From: Desulfobacterales bacterium
GTDB lineage: Bacteria; Desulfobacterota; Desulfobacteria; Desulfobacterales; C00003060
Reading direction: 5' to 3'
Length of the DNA: 5,190 bases
Assembly (NCBI GenBank): GCA_030668505.1
Contig: DAOUTV010000167.1
Coordinates: 1 to 5,190 of the forward strand
A program made the translations under genes and the position numbers. This document shows, piece after piece, positions 1 through 5,190 of this stretch. The notes beneath the pieces were generated by a model that did not search any database, was not told the DNA's origin, and saw nothing but the letters and a program-made list of their open reading frames with translations. Position 1 is the stretch's first letter, and every line of letters begins with the position of its first letter.

Positions 1-1
1 A

Positions 2-1510
2 GAACTCTGGGCGTACATCCCCTATAACCTCTTGCCCCACCTCCGATGGCTGAAGGACCCCCTCTACACTCATGTCTATTATGTAGATCTAAAGCCGAAG
101 GTAATTGATGCGCAGATTTTCACACCGGATACTGTCCATCCGGGCGGGTGGGGGACAGTACTGTTTTGCGGCATGCGTTTTGGGGGCGGGCAAATAGATG
201 TTAGCGAGGCAGACGTTGGCTACGACTGGGACGGTGACACGATAATAGAGGAAGACGTGAGCAGGACCTTCAGGTCTGCCTATTTTGCCCTTGATATTAC
301 CGATCCGGAGTCTCCTCCTTCCTTGCTGTGGGAGTTCACGGACCCCAATCTCCGTTTTACAACCTCGTATCCTGCTGTTGTTCACGTTGATCACGCCAAC
401 AATGACTGGTGGATTGCATTCGGGTCCGGGCCCACAGACTATGACGGGACCAGCACCCAGCTTGGAAGAACCTATGTGCTCAAGCTCGCCGATGGCACGC
501 AGCCTAACAATTCGCCCATTGGTACCAACTGGGGAGGCGCCAACACCTCAGCTATGGGAGATGTTATGTCCGTGGATACCGACATTAATGATTCACAGTG
601 CGCAGGGACCACCTGCACCTACACACCGGATGTCTTCTATATAGGGTGTTCCCAGGGAACAATGTGGCGTATAAGCTGTATAGGTGCAAACTGGGCAGGA
701 ACTCAGACCCCTCTTGTCTCTTTGGGCAACACGAAACCGATCATCAGTGCGCCGTCAGCATCGCAAGACAACGACCACAGGCTGTGGATCTATTTTGGCA
801 CAGGACAATTTTATCATGAGAACGACAAGGCAAATACTGACACTCAGAGCCTGGTTGGTGTAAAAGAGCCGGTTGATTGGGATAATTGTACCGGACTTAA
901 CGACCCAACACAATTGACCATTTCCTGCAATGCATGCACGTCGGCCGTTACGGTCCCTTCTACCAACCTCCTGGACGTAACCACTTTTAGTGTTTTTACA
1001 GATCGTATGGTTGACACAGTCGACGATGGGGTCGATGTTGGTGATACACTATTTGATGACTTTGTTGAAGACATCAAGCAGACAACATCTGACACTGATG
1101 TCCCAAAGCACTATGACGGCTGGATTCTTAATATCACGGACGGCGAGCGGTGCTTTAGCAAGCCGACAGTCCTTGGCGGAATTATCACTTTTACAACCTT
1201 TGAGCCTGACGACGACGCATGCGCCTTTGAAGGGGAGGGCTTTCTGTACGTCCTCTTTTACAAGACCGGCACGGCCTTTTATGAACCCGTCATTGGAATC
1301 GATGGTACTACGCTAATAAGATCAAAATCCCTTGGCGCAGGTGTTGCTGCAACCCCTAGCCTTCATGTGGGCACGGAAGAAGGTGCCAAGGCATTTGTTC
1401 AGTCCAGTACCGGAGAGATTGAAGTGATAGAGGAGATAAATCTGCCCTCTCCATACAAGAGCCGACCGCTTCACTGGATTCAGCCGGGTGAACACTCCTG
1501 TACACCCTAA
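2..1510 (+). CDS. pilY1: PilY1/PilC-family type IV pilus protein, C-terminal part (5' end outside window)
   Basis: The frame is open to the left edge, so only the last 503 residues are visible; numbers below count from position 2. Family members are large surface or secreted proteins (PilY1 of Pseudomonas is over 1100 residues) that sit at the pilus tip and act in adhesion, calcium-dependent control of retraction and pilus assembly. The sequence shows the family's propeller signatures: ELWAYIPYNLLPHL at the very start, WGTVLFCGMRFGGG, YFALDITDPESPPSLLWEF (from residue 94) and a QGTMWRI strand (218-224). DTDIND at 192-197 sits where family members carry an acidic calcium-binding loop. Eleven cysteines fit an extracytoplasmic protein with disulfides. 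The gene ends at TAA 1508-1510. The 508 bp spacer before the ATPase gene is filled with repeats. The family call is firm; the PilY1 role is inferred from homology and from the pilus-type neighbour. Confidence 0.9.
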   Translation, partial: ELWAYIPYNLLPHLRWLKDPLYTHVYYVDLKPKVIDAQIFTPDTVHPGGWGTVLFCGMRFGGGQIDVSEADVGYDWDGDTIIEEDVSRTFRSAYFALDITDPESPPSLLWEFTDPNLRFTTSYPAVVHVDHANNDWWIAFGSGPTDYDGTSTQLGRTYVLKLADGTQPNNSPIGTNWGGANTSAMGDVMSVDTDINDSQCAGTTCTYTPDVFYIGCSQGTMWRISCIGANWAGTQTPLVSLGNTKPIISAPSASQDNDHRLWIYFGTGQFYHENDKANTDTQSLVGVKEPVDWDNCTGLNDPTQLTISCNACTSAVTVPSTNLLDVTTFSVFTDRMVDTVDDGVDVGDTLFDDFVEDIKQTTSDTDVPKHYDGWILNITDGERCFSKPTVLGGIITFTTFEPDDDACAFEGEGFLYVLFYKTGTAFYEPVIGIDGTTLIRSKSLGAGVAATPSLHVGTEEGAKAFVQSSTGEIEVIEEINLPSPYKSRPLHWIQPGEHSCTP

Positions 1511-1547
1511 GAAGTGCGTCTTCTTTAAGAGCTGACCGCTTAACTGG
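1457..1547 (+). repeat. imperfect 21-bp direct repeat across the end of the pilY1 gene
   Basis: The stretch 1457-1477 inside the last codons of the PilY1-like gene recurs at 1527-1547 after its stop codon, with 19 of 21 bases identical and an offset of 70 bp. The core is AAGAGCYGACCGCTTMACTGG. It may be a relic of a short tandem duplication of the gene tail. It has no evident function. Confidence 0.5.
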
Positions 1548-1681
1548 TTGTCAGTCTAAAGTTTGTATAATTACCTGAAATTATTAACAGCTAATTCCCC
1601 CCTTTCCTAAAGGGGGGTTAGGGGGGATTTGGGGACTTTAAGACTTGTTTCCGAGAACTTTAGACTCTCAAGTTAACTGGT
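1540..1681. repeat. possible decayed inverted-repeat element (second MITE candidate)
   Basis: AGTCTAAAGTT at 1553-1563 is the exact reverse complement of 1656-1666, and the match extends to 13 of 15 bases over 1549-1563 against 1656-1670. A 9-bp direct repeat TTAACTGGT lies at 1540-1548, directly abutting the left arm, and at 1673-1681, two bases outside the right arm. A G/C-run repeat sits in the middle. This matches the plan of the clearer element at 1855-2016 but with different ends and imperfect geometry. Chance cannot be excluded, because short matches of this kind are expected occasionally in AT-rich spacers. Confidence 0.35.
1593..1630. repeat. G/C-run palindromic repeat, short copy
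   Basis: This copy holds a 9-bp perfect hairpin, CCCCCCTTT at 1597-1605 and AAAGGGGGG at 1609-1617 with a CCT loop, followed by TTAGGGGGGATTT. It corresponds to about half of the longer copies at 1893-1985 and 3884-3979. Repeats of this general form (C-run, T/A, G-run) are, to my knowledge, widespread between genes in Desulfobacterota and related genomes. The family name and the copy number in this genome are unknown. Confidence 0.8.
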
Positions 1682-1776
1682 GTCCATCCAGAAATGAGAT
1701 ATTTTTTGCAAGGTCAAGGAAGACGAAGAATTTTAACCGCAGGAATACATTCTTGACCCTGCCCCTCCCCAACCCG

Positions 1777-1806
1777 GGTCTCCGGCTCGTAGAGACCACT
1801 TTTTTT
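1777..1806 (+). terminator. possible Rho-independent terminator
   Basis: GGTCTC (1777-1782) pairs with GAGACC (1792-1797) around a 9-nt loop, and seven T residues follow at 1800-1806. The stem is short and the loop large, so this is a moderate candidate. It lies 267 bp after the PilY1-like gene and could end a long 3' leader-out from that gene or an unrecognised small transcript. The flanking spacer (about 1682-1844) holds no gene I can support. Confidence 0.4.
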
Positions 1807-1844
1807 CTTCCCTCCAAGGCGCTACTGTGCTAAAAAATGTTGCA

Positions 1845-1854
1845 ATATGCCATC
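1845..1854. repeat. left 10-bp direct repeat (target-site duplication)
   Basis: ATATGCCATC here is identical to 2017-2026. The two copies exactly abut the inverted-repeat ends of the element at 1855-2016, as expected for a duplication made at insertion. This left copy carries an orphan of the first 8 bases of the ATPase coding sequence (ATGCCATC). From that ATG the frame runs through the element and stops at 2006-2008, out of frame with the ATPase gene. Confidence 0.85.
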
Positions 1855-2016
1855 CAATGTCATTAACTTAAGAGTTATTAACTTAAGAGTCCAATCTCCC
1901 CCCTTTGCCAAAGGGGGGGTCGGGGGGGATTTTATCCAACTTCTCGAAATCCCCCTAAATCCCCCTTTTTTAAAGGGGGACTTTCAATGGCCACATCCCT
2001 TAAGTTAATGACATTG
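1855..2016. mobile_element. MITE-like non-autonomous element, 162 bp
   Basis: The ends are perfect 18-bp inverted repeats: CAATGTCATTAACTTAAG at 1855-1872 and its exact complement at 1999-2016. Identical 10-bp direct repeats lie directly outside. There is no room for a transposase, so the element would have to be mobilised in trans by a related insertion sequence elsewhere. A 9-13 bp target duplication is typical of several DDE transposase families, including IS4-related ones; assignment to any family is inference. Just inside the left end a 15-bp near-tandem repeat (1861-1875 and 1876-1890) duplicates most of the terminal repeat, leaving two possible pairing partners for the right end. The interior is an inverted pair of G/C-run blocks that can fold into one long hairpin. 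Perfect ends and intact flanking repeats point to a recent insertion. Confidence 0.85.
1893..1985. repeat. G/C-run palindromic repeat, long copy inside the MITE
   Basis: Two blocks face each other: the left (about 1893-1933) has C-run, CTTTGCCAAAG and two 7-G runs, and the right (about 1946-1985) has two 5-C runs, a T/A centre and a 5-G run. The blocks are largely complementary across a linker of about 13 bases, so the segment can form a long hairpin in DNA or in the transcript leading into the ATPase gene. The reverse complement of this layout recurs at 3884-3979, which there lacks the 18-bp ends. Confidence 0.8.
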
Positions 2017-2026
2017 ATATGCCATC
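2017..2026. repeat. right 10-bp direct repeat overlapping the ATPase start codon
   Basis: ATATGCCATC is identical to 1845-1854. Bases 2019-2021 are the ATG of the ATPase gene, so the insertion target was the translation start itself. The staggered cut and fill-in restored the start codon, which leaves the coding sequence complete. Confidence 0.85.
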
Positions 2027-3833
2027 TATACCTGACGAGAAAATTTTAGAGATTATCACCCACGAGGGTCTTCTTACACCTGAACAGTGCAAGTCCATTA
2101 TATCAAAAGCCCCCGAACAGAGGCGCAGGCTCACACAGCTTAAAAGAGTCAAGACCGGCGGCCTCGGCCTGCCGGGGCAGGATATAGAGCACCCGGTAAC
2201 CATTATTGACGTGATTGCCTCTCTGCAAATTTCCTTACCAGGCAAGGAAACAGGAGTTCTTGACGAAGAGCAGGTTGTTAGGGCTGTGGCCGGGCACCTG
2301 AAGGTCCCATACAAGAAGATAGACCCCCTTCAACTCGATCTCGACGTGGTCACCAAGACCATCCCCCGCCTCTTTGCGCTAAAGCATCTGGTAGTGCCGC
2401 TTGCAATCACCAATGGCAAGCTCGAAGTGGTAATGTATGACCCAACTGATGCGGATGTGCTGGAAGACTTACAGCGTGTCACAACCCTCGAGCTAACCCC
2501 AGCCATGGGAACCAAGACCGATATCCTAAAGATCATCGGCGAGTTTTTTGGGTTCAAGTCCTCCATTGTAGCCGCGGAGACCCAACTCGCCCAGCCATCT
2601 GTGGACATAGGAAACCTGGAACAATATACGCGTCTTAAGTCCATGAGTGAGATCCAGTCTACCGATACCCATATCAAGAATGTGGTAGACTATCTCTTTC
2701 ACTATGCCCTTGAACAGCGCGCAAGCGACATTCATATTGAGCCCAAGCGGGACCATGTTCTTATACGCTTCAGGATAGACGGAGTGCTTCACATCATCTA
2801 CAAGCTACCCAAAGTGGTGCACCCTGCCGTTATTTCCCGCATCAAGGGCTTATCAAGGCTTGACATTGCGGAAAAACGCCGCCCCCAGGATGGTAGAGTG
2901 AAGTTGTCCCATCAAAATCAGGATGCAGAGATACGGGTTTCAACGGTGCCTGTGGCCTTTGGCGAAAAAATGGTAATGAGGATCCTGGATCCGACCATCC
3001 TGTTTCAGGATCTTGAAGATCTAGGTTTTTCCTCAAGGGACCTCATTGTTTATCACCGGTTTTTGAAAAAGCCTAACGGCATCATCCTGGTCACGGGCCC
3101 TACAGGAAGTGGCAAGTCGACTACACTCTATTCCTCACTGGCACACCTGGCCGGCCCCGAGAAGAATATTACAACAGTGGAAGACCCTATTGAGATGATC
3201 CGAGAAGACTTCAATCAGATCGCGGTACAACCGGCAGTCGGCATCGCCTTTGCTTCAATCTTAAGAAATATTCTAAGGCAGGATCCTGATATCATTATGA
3301 TCGGTGAGATCCGGGACCAAGAAACCGCAGTAAACGCAGTCCAGTCCGCACTCACCGGCCACCTGGTCTTCAGCACGCTTCATACCAATGATGCTCCGTC
3401 TACCGTCACCCGCCTCATGGACCTCGGGATCAAACCCTTTTTGATTGCAGAGTCCCTGGTTGGGGTGATGGCCCAGCGGCTGTTGCGCAAAATCTGCCCT
3501 TATTGTGTTACCACTTTGGAGGTGGATGCCCCGGTGCTCAAGTCCCTCGGCGCTAATGTGGAGGGTGAAGAATCAATACAACTCAAGCAGGGAAAGGGTT
3601 GCGTCAAGTGCAGGGGAACCGGATTCTTCGGGCGCACAGGTGCTTTTGAGATTATGGCAATAGATGAAGGCATGAAAGAAGTTATAGCAGAGTCTGATGA
3701 ATTGGACATTATCACTGTTAAGAAAAAGGCCCTGGAGTCGGGCATGATCCCCCTGCGAACAAGTGCCATTGACAAGATGCTTAAAGGTATAACCACCTTC
3801 CAGGAGGTGGTCCGGGTCACAGAAAAAATGTAA
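2019..3833 (+). CDS. GspE/PilB-family type IV pilus assembly / type II secretion ATPase
   Basis: This 604-residue cytoplasmic hexameric ATPase would power pilin or pseudopilin polymerisation through the inner-membrane platform. Residues about 60-180 form the N-terminal MshEN/T2SSE_N-type domain (VTIIDVI at 60, KVPYKKI at 95). The motor domain follows: SDIHIEP at 236-242, RIDG at 252-255, an arginine-bearing RVSTVP at 306, Walker A GPTGSGKST at 360-368 (K366), Walker B DIIMIGE ending at E430, and the His box with H448 and H455. A tetracysteine zinc site is formed by C493, C496, C528 and C531. Nothing is missing, and the length is normal for the family. ATG 2019 is chosen because an in-frame TAA lies at 2001-2003 and no other standard start intervenes. 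No Shine-Dalgarno sequence precedes it. PilB is favoured over GspE by the PilY1-like neighbour, although the LVGVMAQRLLRKICPYC segment also resembles GspE, so the symbol is left open. A MITE abuts the start. Confidence 0.95.
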   Translation: MPSIPDEKILEIITHEGLLTPEQCKSIISKAPEQRRRLTQLKRVKTGGLGLPGQDIEHPVTIIDVIASLQISLPGKETGVLDEEQVVRAVAGHLKVPYKKIDPLQLDLDVVTKTIPRLFALKHLVVPLAITNGKLEVVMYDPTDADVLEDLQRVTTLELTPAMGTKTDILKIIGEFFGFKSSIVAAETQLAQPSVDIGNLEQYTRLKSMSEIQSTDTHIKNVVDYLFHYALEQRASDIHIEPKRDHVLIRFRIDGVLHIIYKLPKVVHPAVISRIKGLSRLDIAEKRRPQDGRVKLSHQNQDAEIRVSTVPVAFGEKMVMRILDPTILFQDLEDLGFSSRDLIVYHRFLKKPNGIILVTGPTGSGKSTTLYSSLAHLAGPEKNITTVEDPIEMIREDFNQIAVQPAVGIAFASILRNILRQDPDIIMIGEIRDQETAVNAVQSALTGHLVFSTLHTNDAPSTVTRLMDLGIKPFLIAESLVGVMAQRLLRKICPYCVTTLEVDAPVLKSLGANVEGEESIQLKQGKGCVKCRGTGFFGRTGAFEIMAIDEGMKEVIAESDELDIITVKKKALESGMIPLRTSAIDKMLKGITTFQEVVRVTEKM

Positions 3834-3838
3834 AGAAT

Positions 3839-3861
3839 CCACGCCCAGAGGACGTGGCTTT
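3839..3861 (+). terminator. hairpin just after the ATPase gene, possible terminator / repeat hairpin copy 1
   Basis: CCACG (3839-3843) pairs with CGTGG (3853-3857), and CC with GG closes an AGA loop at 3847-3849, with one C/A mismatch between. A modest T-rich tail (CTTTGATTT) follows. The hairpin starts six bases after the stop codon, where a terminator would be expected. It shares 18 of 23 aligned bases with the hairpin at 4039-4061, so it could instead be a REP-like repeat. Confidence 0.5.
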
Positions 3862-3883
3862 GATTTGCCCGATAGAAGGGGGC

Positions 3884-3979
3884 TTAAAGTCCCCCTTTCA
3901 TAAAGGGGGATTTAGGGGGATTTTAAATGCCTTTCCAGAAAATCCCCCCCGGCCCCCCTTTAAAAAAGGGGGGAAATTT
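3884..3979. repeat. G/C-run palindromic repeat, long copy in inverse orientation
   Basis: The left block has CCCCCTTT, a short centre and AAAGGGGGATTTAGGGGGATTTT; the right block has AAAATCCCCCCC, GG, CCCCCC, TTTAAAAAA and GGGGGG. The two arms are largely complementary around a linker of about 14 bases. It resembles the reverse complement of the core at 1893-1985. I found neither the 18-bp inverted ends of the MITE nor clean direct repeats around it. Confidence 0.8.
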
Positions 3980-4037
3980 ATGCTCAAGTCAACGGCTTTA
4001 ACGTTCATGTTGTTTACGGCAAAGCCAATCGATTCTG

Positions 4038-4058
4038 ACCCCGTCCAGAGGACGGGGT
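4038..4058 (+). repeat. perfect 9-bp hairpin upstream of the LysM gene, repeat hairpin copy 2
   Basis: ACCCCGTCC (4038-4046) and GGACGGGGT (4050-4058) form a 9-bp perfect stem with an AGA loop. Compared with the hairpin at 3839-3857, the A-T pair 3841/3855 is replaced by the C-G pair 4041/4055, a compensatory change that preserves the fold. It ends 13 bases before the LysM start codon and encloses the only AGAGGA-like purine run nearby. It could be a REP-like element, a weak terminator or a leader structure. Confidence 0.6.
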
Positions 4059-4071
4059 TTCCCAGAATGAA

Positions 4072-5190
4072 ATGAAATCTTCTGCAGAAAAGTTCATCCT
4101 CGTCATCGTCTTACTGTTGTGGTCGGTTGGGCCTGTGTGTGGGGCAGAGCCATACAAGGTTTATTCGATAATAAGGTATGGCGACCGGGATATTGTGTGC
4201 GACTCATACATCGTCCAAAAAGGTGATCACGTTTGGGAGTTGTTGCGCAGGAAGGGATCTATTGCAGAAAAAGACTTTTCGCAATTTGTATCCATCCTGA
4301 AAAACCTCAACCCTCAAGTAAAGGATGTTGACAAGATCTATCCGCGTCAGGAACTCCTGATACCCTTAAAACAGACGGAGGTCAAAGAGCACCCGCCAGA
4401 TGCAGGTCTCCGCTACGTAACCATTCCTATCATACCGGATGTCCTCTACGTAACCTATGAAGTCCGTCCAGGGGAGTGCCTTGCGAAGATCGTAACCTCC
4501 CAACTTGGGCTCAAATGGGATGAACTCTCGGAAGACTATGTTCAGACTTTGAAAAGACTCAACCCTGCTATCAAGGATATGGACTTGATCCATCCCGGCC
4601 AGCCCATCCGCATCCCGGAGATAGCTGCCACAGCGTCTACTCGCACCGTGGTCACACCCACGAAGCGTTTGGTTTTACCAGCGGCTGAGAGCTTGCAACC
4701 CGCCAAAAAGAGCATCCCGTGGTGGCGGGAAGTGGTTTCAAAGACCATAGCCGGGATAGGCGGCAAGTTGTTGGCTTCCGGTTTATGTTACTTTCCGGAA
4801 AGTGGCCAGGAGGATCTTACTTTAGACCTTTCTGCCCTTCCGGTCATGGAGCTGGCGGACGGGCGACATCTGATTCTGGAGTCCCACAAGGGCCTTTCAG
4901 AGGACTTGGAAAAGGCAATACGCGCCTTCTGGCATCCCCTTGTCATCGTCAGGACAGACCCGGAGGAGCCGGGAGCAACTACGCTGGCCAAGGTCTTTAG
5001 TGCTATATCAGGCGGAAAGGCTCAAAGGTTCCTTGATCTTGCCGAGCTGTATGACGGAATGAGGGTCACACTCCGTGCCGACTGGATTTTTTCTCAAACC
5101 GACGATCAGGGGGGGCCACCAGCATATGAATGTATTACACTGATAGAAGATCCCCAGGAACGCACCTCGGCTCAGGTAGTAAAATATCTG
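4072..5190 (+). CDS. exported protein with two LysM-like modules (3' end outside window)
   Basis: The frame is open from ATG 4072 to the right edge (373 residues visible, no stop). Residues about 8-22 (FILVIVLLLWSVGPV) are a hydrophobic signal-peptide core, with likely signal peptidase I cleavage near CGA/EP at 25-26. The context of C23 is a poor lipobox, so a lipoprotein is unlikely. Two modules resemble LysM peptidoglycan-binding domains: 46-100 (YIVQKGDHVWELL, LKNLNP, IYPRQELLIPL) and about 127-183 (YEVRPGECLAKI, LKRLNP, IHPGQPIRIPE). Both are stretched in the middle relative to a standard module of about 45 residues. A Pro/Thr/Ala-rich linker follows, then a segment from about residue 214 to the edge that I do not recognise. 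The likely place is the periplasm, bound to peptidoglycan. A pilus role is suggested only by the neighbours. ATG is the sole start after the in-frame TGA 4036-4038; no clear ribosome binding site is seen. Confidence 0.85.
   Translation, partial: MKSSAEKFILVIVLLLWSVGPVCGAEPYKVYSIIRYGDRDIVCDSYIVQKGDHVWELLRRKGSIAEKDFSQFVSILKNLNPQVKDVDKIYPRQELLIPLKQTEVKEHPPDAGLRYVTIPIIPDVLYVTYEVRPGECLAKIVTSQLGLKWDELSEDYVQTLKRLNPAIKDMDLIHPGQPIRIPEIAATASTRTVVTPTKRLVLPAAESLQPAKKSIPWWREVVSKTIAGIGGKLLASGLCYFPESGQEDLTLDLSALPVMELADGRHLILESHKGLSEDLEKAIRAFWHPLVIVRTDPEEPGATTLAKVFSAISGGKAQRFLDLAELYDGMRVTLRADWIFSQTDDQGGPPAYECITLIEDPQERTSAQVVKYL

Noticed and set aside
89..1316. alternative frames inside the PilY1-like gene (89-394, 285-644, 598-819, 844-1095, 990-1316)
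   Set aside because: The main frame carries continuous PilY1 propeller motifs through this whole stretch; the others are shadows.
1645..1833. 62-codon open frame in the first spacer
   Set aside because: It has a TTG start and no ribosome site, runs across a terminator-like hairpin, and its predicted protein resembles no family I know.
1593..1985. possible CRISPR array from the repeated G/C-run blocks
   Set aside because: The blocks are palindromic, differ in length and orientation, and are not separated by regular unique spacers; no cas gene is present.
2000..2314. minus-strand open frames opposite the ATPase gene, here and at 2330-2677, 2526-2792 and 3500-3842
   Set aside because: They lie wholly or almost wholly opposite a gene with a complete set of conserved motifs and show no domain signatures, so they are shadows of its codon pattern.
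3854..4075. 73-codon open frame between the ATPase and LysM genes
   Set aside because: Most of it is the G/C-run repeat read in frame, giving the repetitive KSPFHKGG / PPFKKGG pattern typical of spurious frames over such repeats. It starts inside a hairpin and has no family features.
4719..5000. 93-codon plus-strand frame, and the minus-strand frames at 4366-4593, 4542-4766 and 4788-4991
   Set aside because: All overlap the frame from 4072 that runs unbroken for 373 codons with a signal peptide and two LysM-like modules.

Overview
The window (5190 bp) carries three plus-strand genes of a type IV pilus or type II secretion-like locus, separated by repeat-rich spacers. They are the C-terminal part of a PilY1/PilC-family protein (positions 2-1510, open at the left edge), a complete GspE/PilB-family ATPase (2019-3833), and an exported protein with two LysM-like modules (4072-5190, open at the right edge). 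No RNA gene, CRISPR array, plasmid function or transposase gene was found.

The gene families, the roughly even base composition and the G/C-run repeats suggest an environmental Gram-negative bacterium, perhaps Desulfobacterota or Nitrospirota. This is inference: nothing in the window fixes the taxon.

Layout. 1-1510: PilY1 beta-propeller and C-terminal tail. 1511-2018: a 508 bp spacer with a G/C-run repeat inside a possible decayed inverted-repeat element (about 1540-1681), a possible terminator (1777-1806), and a clear MITE-like element (1855-2016). The MITE has 18-bp perfect terminal inverted repeats and exact 10-bp flanking direct repeats. Its right-hand direct repeat contains the ATPase start codon. 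2019-3833: the ATPase, with Walker A and B motifs, a His box and a tetracysteine zinc motif. 3834-4071: two related hairpins exactly 200 bp apart, bracketing another copy of the G/C-run repeat in the opposite orientation. 4072-5190: the LysM protein.

How the parts may work together. PilY1-type proteins are surface or tip adhesins and assembly factors of type IV pili. PilB/GspE ATPases drive pilin polymerisation from the cytoplasm. A periplasmic LysM protein could anchor or align the machine in peptidoglycan, but that is inferred only from gene order. The spacers suggest that repeats have repeatedly inserted into this locus, so the three genes may no longer share one transcript. I saw no convincing evidence of a wholly new system. 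The strongest novel observation is the MITE that landed on the translation start of the ATPase gene.
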